Positions 23,628 to 31,535 of a stretch of DNA of 64,000 nt are shown piece by piece. The notes beneath the pieces were generated by a model. That model saw only the letters and a program-made list of their open reading frames with translations. It was not told where the DNA came from and did not search any database. The position numbers were made by a program, and so were the translations under genes. The DNA is from an uncultured Alphaproteobacteria bacterium (lineage in GTDB: Bacteria; Pseudomonadota; Alphaproteobacteria; CAAHEQ01; UBA3637): contig CAKPYH010000005.1 in the NCBI GenBank assembly GCA_934202735.1, positions 51,187 to 115,186 on the forward strand, written 5' to 3'. Every line of letters begins with the position of its first letter. Within the stretch, counting starts at the first letter, position 1.

Positions 23628-25722
23628 TTTGAATAGTATTCCTTATATTGTTATAAATAATCTCAGAACGAATTTTATTTTTCTTGCGATTATTTCCCAA
23701 ACAAAAACAATACCTGACGGCTTGTTTGATATAAGAAATCATCTCAGGAATAAGTTTCTCGTCAGATTGCCATATTTCTTTTCTTGTCAAAGGACGTGCC
23801 GGTTCAGTCAAAACACACTGTGATGATGAAACAGAAGTTATCTGCGGCTGAATTTTTTGAACACAATGACACAAAATATATTCATATATCAGACTATCAC
23901 GCGCATAATTCCACCATAAATTGCTCAGGACATCCGGCACATTTAAACTCAACCATGGTTTTTCTGCACCGTTGTAATGAATAATGTAGCCCTTCTGTAA
24001 ATCCAAGGGACCACACAGTTCTTGATAAGCTTCTCGTTTATACTTCCAAGCCGTATAATAAAAATTCCATTTATAATCCAGGTATAGTATCCTATTCTGA
24101 CCAACAATGTTCAAAATATCCTGATCGGCCAAAGACAATTTAGAATTGTATGCCGCCAATGTTTTCATACAGGCTTTGTGCTTATCTTCTTGTTGCCATT
24201 GTTTAAGATTGATGAGCAAAACCCCCGCATTGATGTGCCCCAGCGGATCATACCCCCAAGATAACCGTTCTTGCGCCTCATTTGGCAACAGAATGTCAAC
24301 CACGCCCGCCAAAAGATTATCTTGTAAGTCAATATCATATAATTCGGCAATATCTTTTTTGACGATTAAATCCGAATCCAAATATAAAATTTTATCATAT
24401 CCGGAAATATATTGGGGGATCAAAAGGCGATAATAGGTTTCCACTGACAGATGGGATAACATAGAACCGGTGTACTTGTCAAAATGTGATTTTTGGACGT
24501 TTGAAGCAATGTCAACACACGTGATACAAATACGTTCATTTGTCATACTTTCCAAAATATCCAAATAAAATGCAGAAAGATTTGTATAAAAAACGTATAT
24601 ATCCAACAATCTGTCTTTTCGGACATGTCGGATCAGGCTCTGTAAAGTAACAATCAATGCGCAACCATAGGAATTATTGGCGGCTAACACAATCGGAATA
24701 ACCGATTTCTGATGCTTATCATATGCTTCCGGATGTTCAAAAAAACTTTTGTTTTTTAACATCAAATGGCAAACACGATGATAATGATTATAATAAAAAG
24801 AATCCGGCGGCAATTTATCTATACCGTATTTTCTGATATAAGATATAACCGTTTGTTCAACAATGTTTCTATCCGGAAACGTCAAATGCGCCAATTCAAA
24901 ATCAAAAATAGACGATAGGAAATGATTGATAAATGTTTTTTGCAAGCGATCATATTTTTGAGTTTTTAACAAATAATGATGGACGTTATCATAAGCGACA
25001 AAGACATCATTGACATGATCGGACACACAATGATTTTCCTTTTGCCTGTAATGAATCAGGGGCACACCGATATATGATATTTTTTCAGCCATAGCCATGG
25101 CCCCCAACGAGAACAAGCAATCTTCTGCCCGAGTCAAAGGTGAAAATTGCAGATGATGTTTCATAACAAAGGATCGCCGGTATAATTTATTCCATACCGC
25201 TGTTGTATCTAATTGAAACAGTGTATCCGGAAAATCCGCAGATGAAAAAACGTGTTTCTTTAACATTTTTTCAGAACGCAGTTCCCAATGAACCCCATTA
25301 TCTTGTTGCCGATGTTCATCAAATTCAAAAAAATCGCAAAAAACAATATCTGTTTGATATAGCTCCGCTCTATGATAGAGCATATCCAGCATATTCAATT
25401 CACAGAAATCATCGGCATCTGCAAAAGCAATGTATGTTCCGCGTGCTTGCGAAAGCGCAAAATTACGGGCGATACCTGGGCCGCTTTTTTTCTGTTTATA
25501 AATATGAATCCGAGGATCTTCTTTGGCAAATTCACGGCAAATATCCAAACTTTTGTCTGTTGAAGCATCGTCTATGATCAACAGTTCAAAGTCACGAAAC
25601 GTTTGAGCTAAAATTGCAGAAATGCTTTGCGTTAAATACGCTTCAGCATTATAAACCGGCATAATGACAGAGATAGCGGGTATCGGACTTATTTGATCGT
25701 GTTTCATGTATTTTCGTACCAT
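23614..25722 (-). CDS. two-domain glycosyltransferase, family 2 fused to family 8
   Basis: 702 residues from the ATG at 25722 (GGAG six bases upstream). Residues about 16-230 are a GT2 domain: AISVIMPVYNAEAYLTQSI, LLIIDDASTDKSL, SGPGIARNFALSQARG and IAFADADDF. Residues about 345-620 are a GT8 (glycogenin/LgtC-like) domain: IPIVLAANNSYGCAL, then YDKILYLDSDLIVKKDI with the DxD metal site, and HINAGVLLINLKQW. One chain therefore probably adds two sugars in turn to a surface glycan. It lies upstream of a second GT2, overlapping it by 14 bp, in an AT-rich stretch next to two tRNA genes. Confidence 0.92.
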   Translation of the reverse strand: MVRKYMKHDQISPIPAISVIMPVYNAEAYLTQSISAILAQTFRDFELLIIDDASTDKSLDICREFAKEDPRIHIYKQKKSGPGIARNFALSQARGTYIAFADADDFCELNMLDMLYHRAELYQTDIVFCDFFEFDEHRQQDNGVHWELRSEKMLKKHVFSSADFPDTLFQLDTTAVWNKLYRRSFVMKHHLQFSPLTRAEDCLFSLGAMAMAEKISYIGVPLIHYRQKENHCVSDHVNDVFVAYDNVHHYLLKTQKYDRLQKTFINHFLSSIFDFELAHLTFPDRNIVEQTVISYIRKYGIDKLPPDSFYYNHYHRVCHLMLKNKSFFEHPEAYDKHQKSVIPIVLAANNSYGCALIVTLQSLIRHVRKDRLLDIYVFYTNLSAFYLDILESMTNERICITCVDIASNVQKSHFDKYTGSMLSHLSVETYYRLLIPQYISGYDKILYLDSDLIVKKDIAELYDIDLQDNLLAGVVDILLPNEAQERLSWGYDPLGHINAGVLLINLKQWQQEDKHKACMKTLAAYNSKLSLADQDILNIVGQNRILYLDYKWNFYYTAWKYKREAYQELCGPLDLQKGYIIHYNGAEKPWLSLNVPDVLSNLWWNYARDSLIYEYILCHCVQKIQPQITSVSSSQCVLTEPARPLTRKEIWQSDEKLIPEMISYIKQAVRYCFCLGNNRKKNKIRSEIIYNNIRNTIQNGQP

Positions 25723-25824
25723 TTCTTACTCCAAAAATATCGTTTTTATACTATAAAAAAATCAAATGGAAAGCAAGTCTTTTCTTATGGGTTCTAAAAA
25801 AATAGGTGAAAATGATTTTTTTTC

Positions 25825-25853
25825 TTGACTATTTGGGAAAAAACGTGTAAAAG
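25825..25853 (+). promoter_or_regulatory. promoter of tRNA-Cys
   Basis: TTGACT (25825-25830), 17-bp spacer, TAAAAG (25848-25853). Confidence 0.6.
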
Positions 25854-25869
25854 AGTCTTGTTTTCTTGG

Positions 25870-25944
25870 GGTCGGTTGGCAGAATGGCTTATGCAGAGGA
25901 CTGCAAATCCTTTTATACTGGTTCGATTCCGGTACCGACCTCCA
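25870..25944 (+). tRNA. tRNA-Cys (anticodon GCA)
   Basis: 75 bases with encoded CCA. Acceptor GGTCGGT pairs with ACCGACC and the discriminator base is T, as tRNA-Cys requires. The anticodon loop CTGCAAA gives GCA. T-loop TTCGATT. Confidence 0.96.
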
Positions 25945-25972
25945 AAAAAATACTGTTTATGCAAAAAAAGAC

Positions 25973-26001
25973 TTGATTTTTTCTGATTTTTGGTGTAAAC
26001 A
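25973..26001 (+). promoter_or_regulatory. possible promoter of tRNA-Asn
   Basis: TTGATT (25973-25978), 17-bp spacer, TAAACA (25996-26001). The -10 is poor; readthrough from tRNA-Cys is possible. Confidence 0.35.
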
Positions 26002-26013
26002 GGTCATCGTTGT

Positions 26014-26088
26014 TCCAGCGTAGCTCAGTGGTAGAGCAATCGGCTGTTAACCGATCGGTCGTAGGTTCGAGCCCTACCGCTGGAGCCA
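26014..26088 (+). tRNA. tRNA-Asn (anticodon GTT)
   Basis: 75 bases with encoded CCA. Acceptor TCCAGCG pairs with CGCTGGA. D-arm TAGCTCAGTGGTAGAGC. Anticodon stem ATCGG/CCGAT with loop CTGTTAA gives GTT. T-arm GTAGGTTCGAGCCCTAC. Confidence 0.97.
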
Positions 26089-26093
26089 TAAAA

Positions 26094-26126
26094 AGAGCCT
26101 CCTACCTCCTGAGGCTCTTTTATTTT
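26094..26126. terminator. terminator between tRNA-Asn and the converging kinase-like gene
   Basis: AGAGCCTC/GAGGCTCT stem (26094-26101, 26111-26118) with A-rich sequence on the left and TTTATTTTT on the right, so it can work for both strands. Confidence 0.8.
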
Positions 26127-27025
26127 TACCGATTGTTTTGTAAGATAAATGATGAAATCTGACGGATCAAATGTCCCGGTCGGACTTGACACAGGTTGCG
26201 CACGGCATAACGGGTTACTAACGCCGGGGTAATCACGTTTTTAATATGGGTCAGCAGGTGCAAATGCCTTTTATCCAAGGTGATTCCGTGACGCCGTTGA
26301 TAAATATGTCGCAGGAGCGCCAAGTCGTTTCGTGCATACAGGTAAGGACGAAATTCCAATGCCGCATCGCCCCGGCTTAGCGAATCAAAATCCAAAACGC
26401 CCACTAACTTGCTTCCCGACAAGCATAAGTTGCGGGTATGCAAATCGGCATGACACAAACTGTGCGCGCCGGGATTTCCTTTCCCGTAATATAATCGGTG
26501 CACCATTCTTTTACACAAGTCTTTAGGGGCATGTTTGATACCTAATTCATAGAAAATCCGATCTACGCCGTAATCCAGAGTATCGGGAACCGACACCGGC
26601 AAGGTGGTCGCCTCAATTCGGTGCAACGTGGCAACCACATCACTCAATTGTTCAAACACACGGATTTTGAAGGCTTCGCTTTTGTATTTGAAATGGTACG
26701 GTTGCAAAACTTCACCTTGAATTTTTTCGTACAAAGCCACCGGTATGGTGCGGTGATCCGGCGTTTTGGCGGTTGAAACCAGGGGGCAAGGAATGGGTAC
26801 GGGCAATTTTGTCCGTAAAATGGGCGTTATAACGGCCGTTCGCCGCCAATCGGATACCAACGCCTCATTTTTGGGAAACTTGACAATTAAATGTTTATTC
26901 ACATCATATACGAAGGCGGAAAAACTCACTTTTTTTGTCAGGGATACAATTTTTTCGGAAATGACTTGGCCGGCCAAATAACTGATAAGCCCCGTATCCT
27001 GTGATTCTTTTTGTGTTAAAACCAT
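26126..27025 (-). CDS. aminoglycoside-phosphotransferase-fold kinase, substrate unknown
   Basis: 299 residues from the ATG at 27025, which lies 25 bases after the -10 box; an earlier in-frame ATG falls inside the promoter. The kinase catalytic loop is SLCHADLHTRNLCLSG (HxDxxxxN) and the metal-binding motif LVGVLDFDSLSRGDAALEF, both typical of the APH/choline-kinase fold. An N-lobe lysine candidate lies in HLIVKFPKNEA. Such kinases phosphorylate small molecules such as antibiotics, choline, sugars or homoserine. There is no basis for calling resistance. Single-gene unit. Confidence 0.85.
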   Translation of the reverse strand: MVLTQKESQDTGLISYLAGQVISEKIVSLTKKVSFSAFVYDVNKHLIVKFPKNEALVSDWRRTAVITPILRTKLPVPIPCPLVSTAKTPDHRTIPVALYEKIQGEVLQPYHFKYKSEAFKIRVFEQLSDVVATLHRIEATTLPVSVPDTLDYGVDRIFYELGIKHAPKDLCKRMVHRLYYGKGNPGAHSLCHADLHTRNLCLSGSKLVGVLDFDSLSRGDAALEFRPYLYARNDLALLRHIYQRRHGITLDKRHLHLLTHIKNVITPALVTRYAVRNLCQVRPGHLIRQISSFILQNNR

Positions 27026-27050
27026 GATACCACTCGTTTCTTTACGGGTT

Positions 27051-27079
27051 AGTATAACATATTTGCCTTTGTTTGTCAA
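27051..27079 (-). promoter_or_regulatory. promoter of the kinase-like gene
   Basis: Minus strand: TTGACA (27079-27074), 17-bp spacer, TATACT (27056-27051). Confidence 0.8.
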
Positions 27080-27214
27080 TGTTTTTCACGGCCGGCCTTT
27101 TCCGTCTTAAAATCAGCCTATCATCGCCGGCCCGGTACGAACATCCGCTTTTTTGCTTTACGTCCGGCTTGGAAATCGGTAGGGCCCCCGTTTGATTATT
27201 ACATTTCTGACCCT

Positions 27215-27230
27215 AAACAGGATCCTGTTT
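27215..27230. repeat. perfect 16-bp palindrome in an intergenic stretch
   Basis: AAACAGGATCCTGTTT with no central spacer, between the kinase promoter and the peroxiredoxin stop. Nothing else was seen in 27080-27291. Confidence 0.5.
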
Positions 27231-27291
27231 GGTTGTTCTCGGCCCCTGCCGGGGATTCGGGAAAGAGACGACATTATGATGCTGATAAAAA

Positions 27292-28044
27292 CTATGCGTC
27301 ACGATTTTTGCGCTGTGCACGCGTTAATTTTTGGCGGATTTTATGTTCGGGTAAGTCCGTTAATGACAAAAACCAGGCCTCGGTTTTTCCGGCATTTTGT
27401 TTTGCCGCTTCCATGGCTCTGCCCAACGTATCCGGATCCGGCGGAACGACATCATCACCGGGTTGCCAATCGGCCGGTGTAGATACACCAAAAGCATCAG
27501 CGGTTTGCAGACTGATTAAGATACGCAGGATTTCGGTAAAACTGCGACCGGTAGAAGACGGATAATACAGAATTGTCCGAATAACCCCATCCGGATCAAT
27601 AAAGAACACGGCGCGTATTGTTTTTGTCTCGTTGGCGTTGGGGTGAATCATACCGTAGCGGCGGGCTATCGTTTGTGATAAATCGGCCACTAGGGGAAAA
27701 TTTATTTTCACTTTTTTCAGGCCCCGAAAGCGTATTTGCTCTTGAATAGCATACAACCACGCGATATGACTGGATAAACTGTCTATGGACAGGCCGATTA
27801 AAGCCGTATTCAATCGGCGACACACGGTGTCTAATCGTGAAAACGCAATAAATTCAGTGGTACAAACGGGTGTGAAGTCGGCCGGATGACTGAATAAAAT
27901 AACCCATTTACCTGTGAAATCATCCGGAAAGTGTATAGCGCCTTGGGTTGTTTCGGCGGCAAAAGCCGGAGCCATATCCCCAATCAAAGGTAGACGGCGT
28001 ACCAACGTACCGGTATTGCATACGCATTGTTCGTTTTCTGCCAT
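27292..28044 (-). CDS. peroxiredoxin, Prx6 (1-Cys-like) type
   Basis: 250 residues, the long Prx6 form. The peroxidatic cysteine is in HPADFTPVCTTEFIAF (Cys about 60), preceded by GDMAPAFAAETTQG and GKWVILFSHP. A later block reads IHPNANETKTIRAVFFIDPDG, and the C-terminal arm begins at about 180 with DAFGVSTPADWQPGDDVVPP, the Prx6 dimer segment. It reduces hydrogen peroxide and organic peroxides. Extra cysteines lie at the very N-terminus (QCVCNTG), which could resolve the sulfenate. AAGGGGG precedes the start. Single gene; no clear promoter was identified. Confidence 0.92.
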   Translation of the reverse strand: MAENEQCVCNTGTLVRRLPLIGDMAPAFAAETTQGAIHFPDDFTGKWVILFSHPADFTPVCTTEFIAFSRLDTVCRRLNTALIGLSIDSLSSHIAWLYAIQEQIRFRGLKKVKINFPLVADLSQTIARRYGMIHPNANETKTIRAVFFIDPDGVIRTILYYPSSTGRSFTEILRILISLQTADAFGVSTPADWQPGDDVVPPDPDTLGRAMEAAKQNAGKTEAWFLSLTDLPEHKIRQKLTRAQRKNRDA

Positions 28045-28160
28045 TTTCTGTGTTTCCCCCTTTCATAACACATAGGCTGCCCGGCAATAAAAACAAGACC
28101 GACTTTTGATGACTGTAACACCACCGATTCATTTTTTATGACAATACGATGACTTTTTTG

Positions 28161-28189
28161 TTGCATTTTTATGACGAATGCGCTATGAT
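28161..28189 (+). promoter_or_regulatory. promoter of the FadL-type porin gene
   Basis: TTGCAT (28161-28166), 17-bp spacer, TATGAT (28184-28189). Confidence 0.7.
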
Positions 28190-28226
28190 GCCTTCTGTTT
28201 TTATTATTGATAAGGAGTTTTTTATA

Positions 28227-29495
28227 ATGAAACACATACAGAATTATATAGCCGGCTTGGCCGTTGTGGCGTTTGGTTTGCCCGTTTTGGCCGGCGGTTA
28301 TCAGTTAAACGATTATTCCGTGACAGGCTTGGGACGTGCCTATGCCGGGCAAGGTATCATGGGTGATGATTATTCGGCCATTGCCTTCAATCCCGCGGGT
28401 ATGGCGGCGGTGAAACGGTCGGGTATTCAAGCGGGTCTGACCATGATCAACATCAAAGCCGATGTGGATAGCCTGGATTCTCGTCATCCCGGTGCACATA
28501 AAAAGATGAACTTTTGGGCCCCGATTCCGCAGGTTTTCGGTCAATATAATGTCAATGATCGTTTGTCTTTGGGGTTGGGTGTGTATGCACCGTTCGGCCT
28601 GAAAACGCAATACAAGGCCGATTGGTATGGATCGGATACGGCCATCTTGTCCAAGTTGGATATTATTGATATCAATTTGGCGGCCTCGTACAAAGTGACT
28701 CCGCAATGGACGGTTGGGGCCGGTGTGATTGCGCGCTATATTTACGGCCACATGACGAACTCGGTACCGACTATGATCGGTGGGGCCCCCTTAGGTGGCG
28801 GGACCAGTGATTTTGAACTGGACGGTTGGACAAAGACGGGGTTGTTCGGTGTGATGTATGAACCGACCGAAAATACACGTTTCGGGTTGTCTTACCGCCT
28901 GCGTTCCACACAACAAGTGAAAGGCGATCATAAGGTTAAAGGCAATTATTATACACCCTTGAACGGTACGTATACGGGGCGGGCATCGCCGGCTTTACCT
29001 GAAACGATTACTTTTTCGGCCTATCATCGGTATAAAAAAGTCGGTTTTTCGGGAACGGCCCGTTGGACGCATTGGAGCCAATCTTTCCCGGAATTTGTGA
29101 TGAAGTCGGATTCGCCTTTGTTGCGGGCATTGCCGGCTCCGTCTACACCGGGTGAAAAACGGTCTTTGTATAACTATGGCAACACATGGACCTTGACGGC
29201 CGGTTTGGATTATTATTATAATGAAAATTGGACATTCCGGTGCGGAACGGGTTGGGACGAATCACCCACGCACAGCAATGACACACGGACCATCCGTATT
29301 CCGGATAACGATCGTTTCTGGTTGTCCGCCGGGGCCAGTTATATGCAAAAGAATTGGCAGGTGGATGTCGGTTACGGCCACATGTTCGGTCGTACCGGCA
29401 AGGCGTTGGAAACCAGCGATCCTTCCGCTACCAAAGTTAAATACAAGAATTTGCAATCCTACTTGTTCGGATTACAGGTTCAATACAAGTTTTAA
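28227..29495 (+). CDS. FadL/TodX-family outer-membrane transport protein
   Basis: 422 residues from the ATG at 28227 (TAAGGAG upstream). Signal peptide MKHIQNYIAGLAVVAFGLPVLAGG, then the FadL hatch-domain start YQLNDYSVTGLGRAYAGQGIM, with DDYSAIAFNPAGMAAVKRSG matching the family NPA.l...G motif. Many short amphipathic strands (for example TVGAGVIARYIYG, FGLSYRLRSTQQVKGDHK) follow, and the chain ends in the aromatic LQVQYKF expected of an outer-membrane barrel. These barrels admit long-chain fatty acids or other hydrophobic compounds. Single gene with its own promoter and terminator. Confidence 0.92.
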   Translation: MKHIQNYIAGLAVVAFGLPVLAGGYQLNDYSVTGLGRAYAGQGIMGDDYSAIAFNPAGMAAVKRSGIQAGLTMINIKADVDSLDSRHPGAHKKMNFWAPIPQVFGQYNVNDRLSLGLGVYAPFGLKTQYKADWYGSDTAILSKLDIIDINLAASYKVTPQWTVGAGVIARYIYGHMTNSVPTMIGGAPLGGGTSDFELDGWTKTGLFGVMYEPTENTRFGLSYRLRSTQQVKGDHKVKGNYYTPLNGTYTGRASPALPETITFSAYHRYKKVGFSGTARWTHWSQSFPEFVMKSDSPLLRALPAPSTPGEKRSLYNYGNTWTLTAGLDYYYNENWTFRCGTGWDESPTHSNDTRTIRIPDNDRFWLSAGASYMQKNWQVDVGYGHMFGRTGKALETSDPSATKVKYKNLQSYLFGLQVQYKF

Positions 29496-29502
29496 CATGT
29501 TG

Positions 29503-29535
29503 CAAGCCCTGTCCCATCGGCAGGGCTTGTTTTTT
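29503..29535 (+). terminator. terminator of the FadL-type porin gene
   Basis: CAAGCCCTG/CAGGGCTTG 9-bp stem (29503-29511, 29521-29529) then T6. Confidence 0.88.
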
Positions 29536-29556
29536 GCGTGAAGGATAAAAAAAAGA

Positions 29557-29585
29557 TTGACTTTTGTCTCAAAAGCGGTTATGAT
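29557..29585 (+). promoter_or_regulatory. promoter of tRNA-Ser
   Basis: TTGACT (29557-29562), 17-bp spacer, TATGAT (29580-29585). Confidence 0.75.
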
Positions 29586-29598
29586 ACCCCATTATCAC

Positions 29599-29687
29599 GG
29601 GGCGTTGGCAGAGTGGTAATGCAGCGGATTGCTAATCCGTCATCCTCTTAAAGGGATGCAGAGGTTCAAATCCTCTACGCCCCGCCA
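29599..29687 (+). tRNA. tRNA-Ser (anticodon GCT)
   Basis: 89 bases with encoded CCA and the long variable arm of a class II tRNA (CATCCTCTTAAAGGGATG). Acceptor GGGGCGT pairs with ACGCCCC. Anticodon loop TTGCTAA gives GCT, reading AGC/AGU. T-loop TTCAAAT. Confidence 0.96.
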
Positions 29688-29695
29688 AAGTGAAC

Positions 29696-29722
29696 AAGTC
29701 GTCTGACAAGGCGACTTTTTTC
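29696..29722 (+). terminator. terminator of tRNA-Ser
   Basis: AAGTCG/CGACTT stem with T-rich tail TTTTC. Confidence 0.7.
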
Positions 29723-30077
29723 TTGTTCAATGGTCGGGGCGATGATTTATGCGTCAGGAATTGTTGTCATAATCAACAGGTCAAGCCCGTTGATCATACC
29801 ACATAGTTCTGATACCGTACACCTTGCATTCGTTTATGATACACTTTTTGTATCTGATTGTTAAAAGAAAATTTTGCGCAGTCCGATTCGGAATTTTCAG
29901 TGAACCGGTGGTTTACGGAAAAAATCGGCCGGAAAGAATTTTACAATAAAATGATATCATCCCGTTCCCTTTTGGCTTGCACCCACACCCGAAAAGAGCT
30001 CAGGCGAAAGCCGGTACTGTTAGTCTTGTCCAGACACGAGATTTCACGGGCGGATTAAAATCAATTCCAAAAAGGCT
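29723..30077. other. intergenic stretch, no gene seen
   Basis: About 350 bases between the tRNA-Ser terminator and the thyX promoter. The longest open frame (66 codons at 29858) lacks a ribosome site and looks like chance. No tRNA, structured RNA or repeat was recognised. Confidence 0.6.
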
Positions 30078-30106
30078 TTGACTTTGATGTGAAAAAAAAG
30101 TATACT
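30078..30106 (+). promoter_or_regulatory. promoter of thyX
   Basis: TTGACT (30078-30083), 17-bp spacer, TATACT (30101-30106). Confidence 0.8.
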
Positions 30107-30133
30107 GTATCCGATTCAAACCAAGGAGTTTTT

Positions 30134-31465
30134 ATGATTACGGTGAAGTTGATTGCCCAAACGGATAAAGATGTAACGACATTGTCATCGCATGCGGCCA
30201 AAACGTGTTATACCGCTACGGTGCCGGAAATGGGGGCTTTGATTGATGTGCGTGCCCGCTTGTTCCAACCGGGACATCATACAACGATTGAACACAATTC
30301 TTTTACTTTTAACATTGATGGGGCATCGGTGTCATCGGTGGTGTTCGGATTGCATCTGAACGCGCCTTATTATAATTCCGATCAGCGGTCGGGTCGGTTT
30401 TCTAAAATGTACAGCGAACCGGATTTAGACGAGATTGACCGGTACTTGAAAACGTTTTATCCGACTGAAAATACAGCCGCCGCTGTCCGCTTTATCGGGC
30501 AGGGGTTGGATGTTTACCGGGAGAACATTGATCGTTTGACCACTTTGGCGGCCGAGACGATTCGGACGGATCGGCCTTTGGCCAATGATAAGTATATTGC
30601 CCAGAATGCCCCCAAGTTTGCCCAAGAACAACTGCGTATGTTTGTGTCTCAAGTCATGCCGACATCGTTGGACATGACGTTGGATATGTCGGCGTTGTGT
30701 GCGTTGTGGCGGGTGGCGTGGTCGCCGGAAATGCGGACGATTACGGATCAAATGCGTGATGAAGTTCTGCGTGTGCAACCGGATTTATCCTATATGTTTG
30801 CCGAAACGGCAAGGCAGAATCGGGATTGGTCGCCCCGCATGAATATGACGCGTCCATCGGTTCATACCGAACCGACGTGTATCCTGCTATCGGCGGACCC
30901 GGTGATCGGGGAAGATCCGACAGCCAAAGATTCCGTAGATATTTTGCCGTTTTCTCCGATGGCAATGAACAATAATACGGCAACGATTACGTCCGAAGTT
31001 TCCGTTTCGTGTGCAACCATGGGGCAAGATCAACGGCATCGTTCCATTCGGCGGGGTGAGCCGGTGATGACCGGAGCATTTTATTTGCCCCCCTTATTGA
31101 AAATGGCGGGTATGCAGGATGTGGCGTTGCAATACATGCAATCGTATGCCGACTTGTCGTATGTGGTATCGCCGGCTTTGATGACGACAATAGCCCCCTA
31201 TGGTGTCATGGTGATGTATCGGAAATCGGCCAACTGGAATGCTTTACGTCATGAACAGGGAAAACGGTTGTGTTGGTGTGCGCAGGAAGAGATTTACGAA
31301 CTGTCTTGCCAACTGCGTGACATGATCAAAAACCGTGTGCCGGCGTTGGCTGATCGCTTGGCTCCGCCGTGTTATCAGGGAACGTGTCGGGAAGGGGTAC
31401 GCTTTTGCGGCCGACAGTGTAATCGGACCGCTACGCCGGACTATTTTGTGCGCCGGCGGGTGTAA
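30134..31465 (+). CDS. thyX: FAD-dependent thymidylate synthase, enlarged ThyX form
   Basis: 443 residues from the ATG at 30134 (AAGGAG upstream), about twice the length of ordinary ThyX (about 220-250). The N-terminal half has the ThyX-like GHHTTIEHNSFTFNIDGASVS, but the classical RHRxxSxNExSxR motif is not there; DQRSGRFSKMY takes the equivalent place. The C-terminal half has a ThyX-like SVSCATMGQDQRHRSIRRGEP with an intact RHR. The chain thus looks like two related ThyX modules that share the usual motifs between them. ThyX makes dTMP from dUMP with FAD and methylene-tetrahydrofolate. A Cys-rich tail (CYQGTCREGVRFCGRQC) ends it. Confidence 0.85.
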   Translation: MITVKLIAQTDKDVTTLSSHAAKTCYTATVPEMGALIDVRARLFQPGHHTTIEHNSFTFNIDGASVSSVVFGLHLNAPYYNSDQRSGRFSKMYSEPDLDEIDRYLKTFYPTENTAAAVRFIGQGLDVYRENIDRLTTLAAETIRTDRPLANDKYIAQNAPKFAQEQLRMFVSQVMPTSLDMTLDMSALCALWRVAWSPEMRTITDQMRDEVLRVQPDLSYMFAETARQNRDWSPRMNMTRPSVHTEPTCILLSADPVIGEDPTAKDSVDILPFSPMAMNNNTATITSEVSVSCATMGQDQRHRSIRRGEPVMTGAFYLPPLLKMAGMQDVALQYMQSYADLSYVVSPALMTTIAPYGVMVMYRKSANWNALRHEQGKRLCWCAQEEIYELSCQLRDMIKNRVPALADRLAPPCYQGTCREGVRFCGRQCNRTATPDYFVRRRV

Positions 31466-31471
31466 AAAACG

Positions 31472-31500
31472 TTGACTTTTGGGCGGGGGCAGGGTATACT
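31472..31500 (+). promoter_or_regulatory. promoter of valS
   Basis: TTGACT (31472-31477), 17-bp spacer, TATACT (31495-31500), seven bases after the thyX stop. Confidence 0.8.
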
Positions 31501-31535
31501 GACCCCTACATTATGCTTATAAATGGAGTTTTTTG

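Noticed and set aside
22701..26088. integrative element at the tRNA pair
   Set aside because: No integrase, transposase or duplicated tRNA end was found, so only possible transfer of the glycosyltransferases is noted.
26126..27025. antibiotic resistance gene
   Set aside because: Only the kinase fold is visible. The catalytic motifs are shared with choline and homoserine kinases and nothing points to an antibiotic.
27180..27290. short basic minus-strand frame after the peroxiredoxin gene
   Set aside because: About 38 codons, no ribosome site and no family likeness.
29858..30058. 66-codon open frame before thyX
   Set aside because: No ribosome site, no promoter at a fitting distance and no recognisable motif.
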